From the NCBI GenBank assembly GCA_001586965.3, contig LUCW03001756.1, positions 1 to 34,467 on the forward strand: a stretch of DNA of 34,467 nucleotides, given 5' to 3'. Below, in pieces: positions 1 through 10,352 of the stretch (the first letter of the stretch is position 1; every line of letters starts with the position of its first letter). Under the pieces are notes generated by a model, which was not told the DNA's origin, ran no database searches, and saw only the letters and a program-made list of their open reading frames with translations. The DNA is from Sphaeroforma sirkka (lineage: Eukaryota; Opisthokonta; Ichthyosporea; Ichthyophonida). A program made the position numbers and the translations under genes.

Positions 1-595
1 AAATACGGTCTCCGGTCAGTTTAAAATATCAAGATCAAATGAGATAACATCATATTGGTTTTACCGTATTTATAACAATTAAATACAAATTCTTTTTTTC
101 CAATATTTTCAAAGTGTTCTAAATTTACTTTGATGGCTCCAATAGCCTGAATATTTGGTATGACTCATTTACTTGGACCTATTTGAGACGATAGTAGATG
201 TAGGATATTATAAACTAAATTTTATAATCTCTGAACTACTACTTACAGGTTTTGTTCTTTCCGCCAATCTCCAAAATCCAATAGGTCTTTTTTTTCTTTT
301 ATTAAATTTTTCTTGTATCAGATGGAAAACTCATTTATATTAGCCAAATGTATCAACTTGACTTACGTTATTATGTCTATCATACAAATTAGGCATGTGG
401 TCATGAACAGCTAGAGTACTTCTAGTGAAAAAATTACTTTAATAAAGAACAGCTGAGTATTTGGTACCTCATCTAGAGGCAGTGAACCTGATCATTCTTA
501 CACAAGCTACCATGCTAAATCCTAACTGACTTGAATTGTATCTTAGTTTATATAACATAGTTTTAAAACATAGAAATATCCATCGAAGTTTTACA
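1..595 (+). repeat. 5' LTR of copy A
   Basis: The window opens about five bases inside the LTR, at AAATACGG. In intact copies the terminus reads TGTAGAAATACGG. It ends with CATCGAAGTTTTACA at 595. The same sequence recurs in reverse complement at 9656-10250, 12369-12967, 14204-14798 and 21258-21848. The inner end carries the subfamily mark CATAGAAATATCC, where copies B and C have CCTAGTAATTTCC. Confidence 0.9.
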
Positions 596-821
596 ATTTT
601 TTTAGTTATTTAGTAGTTACTCTGAAGTGTACTGCTTCTAGAAAATTACAATGTCTGAACAATGGTGCTCTGTGTGCTCTATCCAGCTGACAGACTGTAA
701 GTCATGTTCTATACTACTCAGCTAGAAGTGGCTATTCCTATACCTTAGAGTAAGTGCCACTAGCTGTATTTTACTATATTACTTAGACTTTATTAATTTT
801 TCCTGTTCTTGAGCTGCTGCT
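596..821 (+). other. Untranslated leader of copy A
   Basis: This is the non-coding leader between LTR and gag. The first 60 or so bases match the leaders of copies B and C. The rest (about 680-821) matches only the start of copy F at 22201-22322, which supports an A/F subfamily. No TGG-type primer-binding site complementary to a tRNA 3' end follows the LTR. Confidence 0.7.
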
Positions 822-2688
822 ATGGCTAAAGGAAATTCTAAAGGCAAGGGAGCCGCCAGCTCTAAGCCTGCTAAGCCTGTTGAGGTTCCTGAGGGTACTG
901 TGGACACTGGTCCGTCTGGTACTGAGCCTGCCGTTGAAGCTGTAGAGGATGCCGTTTCTGAGCTTGGTTCTGATGGAAACTCTGAGGATGACTCGTCGGA
1001 CCCTAAAGCCTTGAAAAAGGAGGTCTCAACTGCCGCGGAAAGGCTCGCCAGCGTCCGTGTGTCTCCTAGTATGCAGCCCAGGGCATCAGCTCGCCATCTG
1101 ACCACGAAAAGTCAGATATTGGAATGGCTATATATCCTGAACAAGTGGAGGAACGAATCTCGAGATCGACGGTTTAGTATTACTACTAAAAAGTCAGCCT
1201 AATCCACCTATATCAACAAAGATGGCGGCGTTCTATTTCGTGAAATTCCATAGCATGCCTCGCCACTGAATGCCTCACCACCGAATTTTGGGACGGAAGA
1301 CGCAAATGTTGGGACGCCATAACTCGACAACGAGTGGTTGGATCGTCTCAATCTCGACGTCATTTTAAACCGCAAAGATAGGTTTTAAAAGAGCTAGCCG
1401 CTGCCGCAGTTTCTGACCCTTCGATCTTATCACACGTGGCCGATATTCTTCCTATATATATTCCGAGCCGGGGTTCGAACCTGAGGCCCTCTGGTTTTAC
1501 CAACCCAACAGGGTTACCACTGCGCCAGTTACCGCTGGTGAAGTGGGTACAACCTCAAGGTTTAATCTCTATAGCTCGGAAGCTACAATCGACCACCCTC
1601 TCGACAAACCTAGCTGGCCCGGTCAGAGGCTATGATCGTGTGGAGATCGATGAGGCTTACCACCCTCATAACATCGATCCTATACCAGTACCTCAATCAC
1701 GAGTAAGTACCCACTCTGAGAGCACTGAAGACGAGAGGAAGTGAGAACCAGACAATAACGTTCTCAGGCTATTACGTTCTGGTATGCAAGTCCTTGAGGA
1801 CCGTCTATTGAATGACTCTGACCTTACGATAAGAACTTGAACCAAGCTTTATAAAGCAGCTGAGGTAACGCGACGGCTGAGGTCGATTTCTCTACTAATG
1901 CAGAGTACAGTGGGAGACACTGAAGGCCTTTGACCAACTTAAGGAGTCTGCCAGCCTTAGGGATAAGCAGATGATGAATGCCTTTATTTATTTCTGTGAG
2001 TCAGAGGAATGGAAAACTATCTTGAAGGCCTATGAGCCCAACTGGAAAGCCCTACCCTGGCGCCAGTTGCGTGAGAATATACTTAACACTTTCTTTGAAG
2101 ATGCACGTGACCGTGAACTTCTAGAGTCTCGCAAGACCTTTGAGAACGATACTACTATTCGAGGTGCTCTAGCTCATATGACGCATATGAACACTCGGAT
2201 GGGAGGTCGTACCTATACTGGCGAATATTTATTAATATGTCGGATGATGGAGACTCTGGGGGCTAGCCTATTTAAGAAGGTCAATGATGATATCATCGCT
2301 ATTGAGAAGATAGTCTTCAGAAAGCATACCAACTCATCTATTAGAGTACATAGTACCTCGAGCTTTACCCAGCCCGCTAAGCGTACCGCGACAGAGAATA
2401 ACACTGCGCGTAATACTAAAGAAATCTCGCACTACTGCTGGAGGTGGTAAAGGCTCTACTTCTACTGAACCAAAGGGTGAAAGGAAGGAGAGAGTACCTT
2501 GCAAGAAGTGTGGTTACAACCTCACTAAACGTGATGGCAAGTGGAATGGTAAACACAACTCTGTTAAGTGTGCACCAGGCAAGCCAAACTTTGGGCACTA
2601 TATGAAAGAGTGTACTACTTGCAAGGGTGCTAACGGTTGGCACAAAGATGATTCCAAGGACATGCCGGACGTCCAAGTTAAGCACTGA
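822..2688 (+). pseudogene. gag: gag of copy A (fossil)
   Basis: Gag builds the particle shell and binds the element RNA. The start MAKGNSKGKG is shared, with small changes, by copies B, C and F. An Ala/Pro/Glu-rich acidic N-terminus (about 822-1200) is followed by a region holding an antisense tRNA-like module (about 1462-1536). Then comes a helical capsid-like part containing MMNAFIYFCE and RMGGRTYTGEYLLIC (about 1971-2300), and a basic nucleocapsid with Cys/His knuckles that ends DVQVKH. The second knuckle has the spacing C-X2-C-X6-H-X3-C. The frame is not open throughout and the copy is a fossil. The stretch from about 1830 to the end is nearly identical to copy B. Confidence 0.85.
1462..1536 (-). 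repeat. tRNA-derived module antisense in gag A
   Basis: On the minus strand this stretch holds a textbook Pol III A box, TGGCGCAGTGGTA (1515-1527), and a B box, GGTTCGAACCC (1471-1481). The gap between them is about 33 bases, as in tRNA genes. A GTTGG...CCAGA stem lies between the boxes. Acceptor and D stems do not pair well, so this is not a working tRNA but a tRNA-like or SINE-head sequence. It lies at the same place in gag in copies B, C and F. Confidence 0.7.
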
Positions 2689-2861
2689 CAGTTCCATATG
2701 TGTGCACTAGAGCAAGATTATGAGAAAAAGTTCAATAAAATCTGTACCAAAGGAGATGAAAGTTTATTTCAACCCGTTTATGTATATGGAGAAAAAAGTT
2801 ATAGCGTTTTTTGATCCAGGGCTGAAGTCTCTGCTATCTCACGCCGTGTAGCCTATGCTAC
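1830..2861 (+). repeat. Left inverted arm (gag/protease of A)
   Basis: About 1 kb from the capsid-like region to the start of the protease region is almost base-for-base the reverse complement of 7421-8440. One stretch of about 240 bases (about 2041-2285) shows no difference that I can see. Identity ends sharply at GTAGCCTATGCTAC (2861). Confidence 0.85.
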
Positions 2862-4470
2862 AGATATGGCTATCCATAACGAAAGAACTTATTTATTCTT
2901 GGGAAATGGCAAAGTTACCACTTGCGAAGAAGCCATTGACTATGTACACATAATGCTGTCAGATAGAAGAGAAGTAAAGACTCACCTAATCGTTACTACA
3001 CATGTCTCAGAAATACGATTTAATTATAGGTATGACTGATCTTCTCAGTTTAGGTATAAACTCTCACTGGTCTGCCTAATGGGCTAGACCTGAATAAAGA
3101 TCAGATCAGATGATAACATGTTAAAGATACCTAAACCGTCCGGAAGGTGAAGCAAAAGATATGATTCCGCACTTCACCGATATAATTATGGACTTAATTA
3201 TACAAAAACAGGAAGATTGCAGTAACTGACTGGTGTATGTTTAAGTTCTCTAACGGGTACGTTAAGCTTGACTTAACAAACGTCGACTTCTCTAAGTTAA
3301 AGTGTCCTTCACATAACTACGTGAGTTGGAGACACAAAGACGTTGTCAAACCCCAAATCGAAGATTGGTTAAAACAGGGTCTAATTGAAATTAATTATGA
3401 TGCAGCCCCAGTTAACTTAGCTCTCTTGGCGGTCGATCAATGTAAATCTGATGGAAAGTTTAGTAAAACAAGAGTAGCACTAGACCTGTCGCCAATCAAC
3501 AAACTAATTCCGCAACATAGTTTTCCCTTACCAAAGATAAGCGAGATACTACGCAAAATAGAAAGGTGCGACTATCTTTTCCAAGGTAGACTTAAAAGCT
3601 GCATTCCATCAATTACAAATATATGAGACGCATAGGAAATACTTTTTTTTTTTACTTGGCAAGGTAAGAAGTACCAGTTTAAAGGTGCACCTGAAGGCTT
3701 CCACACATGTTACCTTCTTTCTTCCAACAAGTTATGATGGAACTATTTGCGGACCTGTTGGATAACATATCAGTATATTTAGATGATATAGTTATCTTTA
3801 CAAAGACAGCACATGAACATGCTAAACTCGTTAAAGAAGTCTTAAAGCGACTTAATCATGCTAAACTTAAGATTAACGAAGACAAGTGTTCTTTTGCTAA
3901 AGATACTATACACTTACTTGGTTACAAGGTATCTGCAGCAGGGGTAGAAATTGATCCTGGCAAGAAACAATTTCTGTTGGATTTATCAACACCGATTACT
4001 GGAAGAGATGTGAACTCTGTGTGTGGGTTTGTTAACTTCTTCTCGGATTCGGTACCTCATCTTTCTCATTTCTTAAAGCCTTTCAGTCACCTAAGGCTGC
4101 ACAAAGAACCTTTGGGAAAGCTCTGGACTAAAGAATGTGTTGATGTATTCAAGCTAGTCAAAAAGTAAAGTAATGGACGCACCCACCATGCAATACCCTG
4201 CGGATGGCGTCCCATTCCAAGTAGCAACCGACGCTTCAGACCGAGCGGTAGGTGGAGTGCGATACCAAACGATAAATGGTAAACCACGTTACATACAATT
4301 CTTTAGCAAGAAGTTAAAATAAGAGTCAAGGGAATTACCTACCGTTAAACAAGAGCTCCTTGCTATAGTTACTGCGCTAAGACAGTTTAAAGACTACCTT
4401 TATGGAAGTTACTTCACTGTCGCCTGTGATCAAAAGTCTTTAACATATTTAAAAGACATGAAGCCTGATT
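2760..4470 (+). pseudogene. pol: pol of copy A: protease, RT, RNase H (fossil)
   Basis: This is the front half of Ty3/Gypsy pol. A protease-like motif FFDPG lies near 2805-2820. RT signatures follow: RVALDLSPINKLIP near 3475-3510, MLPSFFQQVMMELFADL near 3707-3760 and the catalytic YLDDIVIF near 3775-3800, with LLGYKV beyond. RNase H is shown by ATDASD and by the tail DYLYGSYFTVACDQKSLTYL (about 4220-4450). Order and motifs match copies C and F. It is broken in several places and could not make a full polyprotein. Confidence 0.85.
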
Positions 4471-4661
4471 CACAGTTGGTGAGCCGCTGGCATGACATTA
4501 TTGCTAAGTTCGCTTTTAACATTACACACATACCAGGAATACATAATCATCTTCCTGACATGCTCTCTCGACTTGTCCCTGACTACCAGAAAACAGTTAA
4601 AGAGTTATTAGCAACCGATCGGATGCTTAAAAAGAAATGGTTTAACCTCGCTCAATCAAGA

Positions 4662-4895
4662 TGGGGTCCATTTACTAATAATATGTTCGCCGCAGAACAT
4701 AACAAACAGATTTCATTATAGGTCGTTGACTCATCTTAAAGGTGATGCCTTTCAACTTGACTTATCAAAGCATAATGCGTGGGCTAACCCACCTTGGCAA
4801 CTTATCGCACAGTTGTTAAATTATGTTAATATTACTAAGTCTACTATTACGTTGTATTGTCCCTTACGTAGCTCCGATCCATGGATACGTGATTT
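4662..4895 (+). other. Methyltransferase-like segment of copy A
   Basis: Just after RNase H comes RWGPF, then GDAFQLDLSKHNAWANPPW and a conserved PWIRDL. The pattern W-G-x-F-T-V-D-x-F-A ... N-P-P-W resembles, from memory, the DNA N6-adenine methyltransferase-like region of DIRS retrotransposons; NPP(Y/F/W) is the catalytic motif of amino-methyltransferases. Here it lies in an element with an integrase. The homology is by pattern only. Confidence 0.6.
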
Positions 4896-5399
4896 AATTA
4901 ATATGATACAAGACGAGAGCCTATCTATGCCGACCGTGAAACCGACACGTTCTTGTATCAGGGATCCTATTCTATTAAGAAGACACCTTGAAAACACACC
5001 ATCGTTTTGTCGCAACGGCCCTACAGGTACCACTAAGTGAAAACCCGCATCCGAGTTCTTAGCTAAACTAGAGGAGTCTAAGGAGTTTGAACAAAAGCTC
5101 AAGACTCGTACAACACATGCACCCGACAAGAATGTAGTCGAGGTGATGCCGATTTAGACGGCATTAGATCGTAAAAACATGGAACTAGCTAAGGCCATGG
5201 ATCAAAGACTCAAAGCTCTAAGAGAACCTGAAGATCGCACTCAACTTCTTAAAGCGCTGCTTAAAGAACAGCCAGGAGTTGGGAAGCAACTGGAGAAGAT
5301 ACTTCAACAATCTTATGTTGTTAATTACGTATCTCAGAAGTCTACCCCTCCTGATATTGAAGTTGCCCTATCTAACGGGACTATGGTTCATCCAGCCAG

Positions 5400-6928
5400 C
5401 ATTACACAGAATCTGACTGACTTAGAAGAGCTCGAGAGTAGAATTAAAATAATACATAATTTTCGAGCATATGAGCATACTTATAAGATGGCTATTCGTG
5501 CAGGGCTTGATCACCCGGCGCTGAAAGAAACCATACGTGAAGTATACCGACGCTGTACTGATTGTGAAAAGAACCAGATCAAGCGCTACGGTTGGGCACC
5601 CCCTAAAAGTGTGACAGAAGACCAACCGATGCGCCGAGTCATAGTAAATTGGATAAACTCCCGCGATCCAAGCATACCGGCGGTGTATATATCTGTCATT
5701 TCTTATGTGTGGCTTCAGGCTATAACTTGCTTTATGCAATACCGAACAAACGCCCGCAAACAGTGGCAGAGTTATGCTATCACATCTTTAATGACTTCGG
5801 TTTCCCCCGAGTACTATGTTCTGATAAAGGTAGTGAGTTTTGTACCGACGTAATGGATGCACTTATACTCGTATCAGGCATGACCCGTAGGCGTGGTGTT
5901 CTTTATAAACCTCAAACGCAGGGTGCAAATGAGACACGTCATAGAGAACTTAAGAAACTCTTGCGTACCGCACTAGACGACGTTGAGGATATGTGGGCCT
6001 TAACATTTGAAATGGGTTCAGACTCAAATGAATAACTGCATGAATCCTCAAACTGGAACACTCCCCGTTTCACTATTTCTTTGGCCGCTATAGTGAATTA
6101 CAAGCAACGTTTGACAAAACTGCGCCCGAGAAACACGTTACCCCGTGGCTACAAAAGATCGAGCATATGCAGAACGTTGTTTACCCCTGTTTACTCGAGC
6201 ACAAGAATCGCGTCCTACTTAAAGCGTATGACCGATGGAATAACACTAAGAACATTGTTCAGTTCAAAGTCGGCGATTACGTTAACATTATAAATCGAAA
6301 CGCCAATGTTACCGAACTCTCTTCTAAGACGATAGGACCTTTTGTTATTTCCTACCATGATGAGAAGAGTGATACTTACGAAGTGAATAACATTGATGGT
6401 ACTAGCGCAACCAATCTAGGCACTCACCGTATCCCTACCTCCGAACTCTCATTCGCTCGCTCATTTGATTCTGATGTACCAGTTATGGAGTCACAAGTCA
6501 AAGATATAATTGACAAAACATCCGAAGACGGTTACACTTACTACAAGACCCGTTTCATGGATGGGACAGTAGCTTGGCTAACCTCCAATGCATTTCGTGA
6601 ATCTCGCGACTTTCTTCGTATCTTTAATAAGAAATGGAATAAGCGTTTACATGAGAACACACGAGATAAACGGAAAGGGTTTCTTCAGGTGACTACAAAC
6701 CCGGATGGATATGAAATTCCCTATTTGCCACCTACTTCCTATGTGACTGAGCTTCCTGATTTATTTACCAACAGACTAGAAAATTCTTCGAACTTACTTA
6801 CTAATGAAGAACAACCTTTGGCTATTCCTTTGGGTATTACCTTACCAAGTAATAAACATAAGACACCTACATCGGAAATGGTTACTGGACCAAATACTAA
6901 ACGACATAGAGTACAACATGAGTCTTGA
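5400..6928 (+). pseudogene. Integrase and chromodomain-like tail of copy A (fossil)
   Basis: Integrase inserts the DNA copy into the genome. A zinc-binding part ends in RRCTDCEKNQI (about 5455-5580). The catalytic core has LCSDKGSEFCTDV and KPQTQGANETRHRELKK, matching the second Asp and the Glu of the DDE triad (about 5615-6030). The C-terminal part (from 6167) has a GPY/F region with FKVGDYVNIINR and KTIGPFVISY. A chromodomain-like stretch, YTYYKTRFMDGTVAWL, follows at about 6485-6631, then a basic tail ending RHRVQHES. The copy is broken. Confidence 0.85.
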
Positions 6929-6942
6929 ACTCGTACTTGGTA

Positions 6943-7420
6943 TGGATTTTATTGAACATTTTCTCATAATCTTGCTCTAGTGCACACATATGGCGCTGTC
7001 AGTGCTTAACTTGGACGTCCGGTAAGTCCTTGCAATCCTCTTTGTGCCAACCGTTTGTACCCTTGCAAGTAGCACACTCTTTCGTATAGTGTCCAAAATC
7101 TGGCTTGCCTGGTGCACACTTAACAGGGTCGTGTCTACCATTCCAGTTGCCATTACGTTTTGTGAGGTTGTAACCACACTTCTTGCAAGGCGCTCTCACC
7201 TTCTTTTCACCTTTCGGTTCGGTAGAAGTAGAGCCAGTACCCCCTCCAGTAGTAGTGCGAGGTTTCTTAGTACTACGCGCAGTGTTAGTCTCTACTGCGT
7301 TACGCTTAGTGGGTTGGGTGTAGCTTGTGGTACTAAGTACTCTAGTAGAGGGATTGGTATGCTTGTGAACTATCTTCTCAAAGACAGACCAAGGAAAAGA
7401 TCGCAAATCACCATATATTT
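6943..7420 (-). mobile_element. Gag fragment D, family 1 (fossil)
   Basis: This inverted piece of family 1 covers the nucleocapsid end of gag (6999-7420) and a few bases beyond. It starts at YGDLRSFPWSVFEKIVHKH and ends DVQVKH. It carries C-subfamily marks, VLSTTSYTQPTKRNAVE, where A and B have VHSTSSFTQPAKR. It repeats a region that neighbouring copy B also contains, so two nucleocapsid copies lie in tandem on the minus strand. Both edges are abrupt and without LTRs. Confidence 0.85.
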
Positions 7421-8440
7421 GTAGCATAGGCTACACGGCGTGAGATAGCAGAGACTTCAGCCCCTGGATCAAAAAACGCTATAACTTTTTCTCCATATAC
7501 ATAAACGGGTTGAAATAAACTTTCATCTCCTTTGGTACAGATTTTATTGAACTTTTTCTCATAATCTTGCTCTAGTGCACACATATGGAACTGTCAGTGC
7601 TTAACTTGGACGTCCGGCATGTCCTTGGAATCATCTTTGTGCCAACCGTTAGCACCCTTGCAAGTAGTACACTCTTTCGTATAGTGCCCAAAGTTTGGCT
7701 TGCCTGGTGCACACTTAACAGAGTTGTGTTTACCATTCCACTTGCCATCACGTTTAGTGAGGTTGTAACCACACTTCTTGCAAGGTACTCTCTCCTTCCT
7801 TTCACCCTTTGGTTCAGTAGAAGTAGAGCCTTTACCACCTCCAGCAGTAGTGCGAGATTTCTTAGTATTACGCGCAGTGTTATTCCCTGTCGCGGTACGC
7901 TTAGCGGGCTGGGTAAAGCTCGAGGTACTATGTACTCTAATAGATGAGTTGGTATGCTTTTGAACTATCTTCTCAAACGATGATATCATCATTGACCTTC
8001 TTAAATAGGCTAGCCCCCAGAGTCTCCATCATCCGACATATTAATAAATATTCGCCAGTATAGGTACGACCTCCCATCCGAGTGTTCATATGCGTCATAT
8101 GAGCTAGAGCACCTCGAATAGTAGTATCGTTCTCAAAGGTCTTGCGAGACTCTAGAAGTTCACGGTCACGTGCATCTTCAAAGAAAGTGTTAAGTATATT
8201 CTCACGCAACTGGCGCCAGGGTAGGGCTTTCCAGTTGGGCTCATAGGCCTTCAAGATAGTTTTCCATTCCTCTGACTCACAGAAATGAATAAAGGCATTC
8301 ATCATCTGCTTATCCTTAAGGCTGGCAGACTCCTTAAGTTGGTCAAAGGCCTTCAGTGTCTCCACTGTACTCTCATTAGAGAGAAATCGACCTCAGCCGT
8401 CGCGTTACCTAGCTGCTTTATAAAGCTTGGTTCTAAGCGT
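7421..8440 (-). repeat. Right inverted arm (gag/protease of B)
   Basis: This is the reverse-complement partner of 1830-2861, with an internal spacer of about 4.6 kb. Beyond 8440 the sequence switches to C-subfamily gag. The arm ends sharply at 7421, where fragment D begins. Confidence 0.85.
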
Positions 8441-9576
8441 TCACGAGGCTCATGCTCAGTACTACGGGCTGCTAGTGCCAAGATGGTGTCTATTTCCTTT
8501 CTCTTGTTATCGATTAGATAGCGAATGTTATCCGCTTTCCTATCGTCAAGGTCAGAGTCATTCAATAGACGGTCCTCAAGGACTTGCATACCAGAGCGTA
8601 ATAGCCTGAGACGAGTATGTCTGGTTCTCACTTCCTCGGGAACTCTCTAACGAGGTACTGGTGTAGCGATTGCCAAAATTGTGATTACCAGGGTTAGTTG
8701 GCAAATGAGGGTCGATATTACGAGGAGGATGGTAAGCCTCATCGAGTTCCATACGATCATATCCTCTGACAGGCTTAGGTTTGTCAAGAGGATGGTCAAT
8801 GGTAGCATCAGAGCTATAGAGATTAAATTTTGAAATATTTCCTCTCTCACCAGTGGTAACTGGCTTAGTGGTACACGTACTGGCTGGTAAACCAGTAGGT
8901 CTCGGGTTCGAAACTTGGCCCGGAATTTTCTTCTTCTTCGGTATAGAAAGAATATCAGCCACGTGGGATACGATAGAGGGGTCCACAACTGCTGCTGCCG
9001 CTAGCTCCTTCAAGAGCGCTTCAGTGCGGTTCAATTGGCGTCGAGATTGAGAAGATCCAACCACTCGTTGTCGAGTTATGGCGTCCTCAGCTTCGGCCCC
9101 AAGATTTGAGCTGAATGGAATGGCTTCTCCATCGATGGCGAGACCGAAATTTTCGGACAGGACCAATACTTCCTTTTCACTCCGGATTTGTACTGGAGTG
9201 TCCTTTAGATGTGGAGTTATAATGCCCCGACATTCGTATCCACGAATTTTTCAGCCTTTCGACGTTTATCCCCAATATTTGACGGCACGTGGTCAGGGGG
9301 CAAGCTGGGGTCCTGAGCTTCACTCCTAGGTGATACACGGACGCTGGCGAGCCTTTCCGCGGTAGTAGATACCTCTTCTTCCAAGGCTTTAGGATCCGAC
9401 GAGTCATCCTCAGAATTATCCTCTATACCAACCTCAGAATTGGCTTCCCCAACAGTTTCCTCGGCAGGCTCAACTCCAGACAGGCTAGGTGTTTCCACAG
9501 GGACCTCAGGAACCTCGGCAGGCTTAGCAGGCTTAGAGCTAGCGGCTCCCTTGCCTTTAGAAGTACCCTTAGCCAT
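7594..9576 (-). pseudogene. gag: gag of copy B (fossil)
   Basis: The start MAKGTSKGKG at 9576 follows a short leader after the LTR. The acidic N-terminus has PVETPSLSGVEPAEE, as in copy C. Next come the antisense tRNA-like module (about 8854-8928), a helical region with LLRSGMQVLEDRLLNDSDL (about 8520-8620), the capsid-like part with NAFIHFCESEEWKTILKAY, and a basic nucleocapsid with CKKCGYNL and CTTCKGANGWHKDD. It ends DVQVKH at 7594. A few interruptions are present; otherwise it is one of the better preserved gags here. Confidence 0.85.
8854..8928 (+). repeat. tRNA-derived module antisense in gag B
   Basis: On the plus strand, opposite to gag, the A box TGGCTTAGTGGTA lies at 8861-8873 and the B box GGGTTCGAAAC at 8904-8914, 30 bases apart. 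An anticodon-arm-like hairpin, ACTGG-CTGGTAAA-CCAGT, lies between them. A TTTT run (8925-8928), a minimal Pol III stop, follows the B box. Acceptor and D stems pair poorly, so it is a tRNA-like or SINE-head module and not a working tRNA. Confidence 0.72.
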
Positions 9577-9655
9577 AGTATTTGCTGGATAGTAAATCGA
9601 TGTTAGACAGTCTAAAAGCAGTACACTATTGTAACTACTAAATAACTGAAAAATA

Positions 9656-10250
9656 TGTAAACTTCGATGGAAATTACTAGGTTTCAAACTATATTGAACT
9701 AAAATACAATTTAGTCAGTTAGGATTTAGCAGTGGTAGCTTGTGTAAGAATGATCGGGACTGCCTCTTGTTAAGAGCCTAAATATCCTCGATCACACACG
9801 GCGTACCTCTAGCTGTTCTTTATTGAATAATTTTCACTAGAAGTACTAAGTGTTCATGACCACATGCCTAATTTGTAGATAGACATAATAACGTAAGTCA
9901 AAGTTGATACATTGGCTAATATAAATAAAGTTCCATCTGAAGAAAAATTTAAAAAGAAAAAAGACCTATTGGATTTTAGAGATTGGCGGGAAAACCAAAA
10001 TCTATAAGTAGTAGTTCGGAGATTATAAAATTTAGTTTATAATATCCTACATCTGCTAATGTCTCAAATAGGTCCAAGTAGATGAGTCATACCAAATACT
10101 CAGGCTATTGGAGCCATCAAAGTAAATTTAGAACACTTTGGAAATATTGGAAAAGAGTCTGTATTAAATTATTTAAAATACAAATAAAAACCAATGTATT
10201 GTCTCAATTAATCTTGATAGTTTAGACTGACCGGAGGCCGTATTTCTACA
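9656..10250 (-). repeat. 5' LTR of copy B
   Basis: On the plus strand it runs TGTAAACTTCGATGG...CCGTATTTCTACA, 595 bp with TG...CA ends. It is roughly 96% like the LTRs of copy C. It lies upstream of gag B and so is the 5' LTR. Its outer end abuts a plus-strand LTR scrap at 10251 with no visible target-site repeat. Confidence 0.92.
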
Positions 10251-10345
10251 ACACAAGCTACCACTGCTAAATCCTAACTGACTTAAATTGTATCTTAGTC
10301 TATATAACATAGTGTGAAACATAGAAATATCCATCGAAGTTTACA
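10251..10345 (+). repeat. LTR 3'-end scrap, probably copy A's 3' LTR
   Basis: These are the last 95 bases of a family 1 LTR in plus orientation, from ACACAAGCTACC to ATCGAAGTTTACA. They carry the A-type mark CATAGAAATATCC and match positions 501-595 with only a few differences. The simplest reading is that copy A once continued here and that the inverted B/D block now separates A from the end of its 3' LTR. Confidence 0.8.
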
Positions 10346-10352
10346 GGTGTCA

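Larger units (their letters stand above)
1..6942 (+). mobile_element. Ty3/Gypsy family 1, copy A (fossil)
   Basis: This is a plus-strand LTR retrotransposon copy. Its order is 5' LTR (1-595), leader, gag from 822, protease-like region, RT, RNase H, methyltransferase-like segment, integrase and a chromodomain-like tail ending at 6928. RT before integrase in one pol marks the Ty3/Gypsy type. It is broken, with on the order of ten or more interruptions. The 3' end runs at about 6942 straight into inverted gag sequence of the same family; the expected 3' LTR may survive only as the scrap at 10251-10345. Its LTR is clearly diverged from those of copy C, so A belongs to another, probably older, subfamily shared with copy F. 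Confidence 0.9.
7421..10250 (-). mobile_element. Ty3/Gypsy family 1, copy B (partial, mosaic fossil)
   Basis: This minus-strand copy consists of a 5' LTR (9656-10250), leader, gag (9576-7594) and the first bases of the protease region, ending abruptly at 7421. It has no RT, RNase H or integrase. LTR, leader and gag N-terminus are of the C subfamily. From about 8440 to 7421 it is nearly identical to copy A. It is therefore a mosaic, or was overwritten by copying from A. Confidence 0.85.

Noticed and set aside
779-1105. Ser/Thr-rich minus-strand frame opposite gag A
   Set aside because: It is the antisense shadow of the Ala/Pro/Glu-rich gag N-terminus; the plus-strand frame is the one shared by all copies.
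8854-8928. A functional tRNA gene
   Set aside because: A and B boxes are good, but acceptor and D stems do not pair, the anticodon loop is eight bases, and the stretch is in-frame coding sequence of gag on the other strand.
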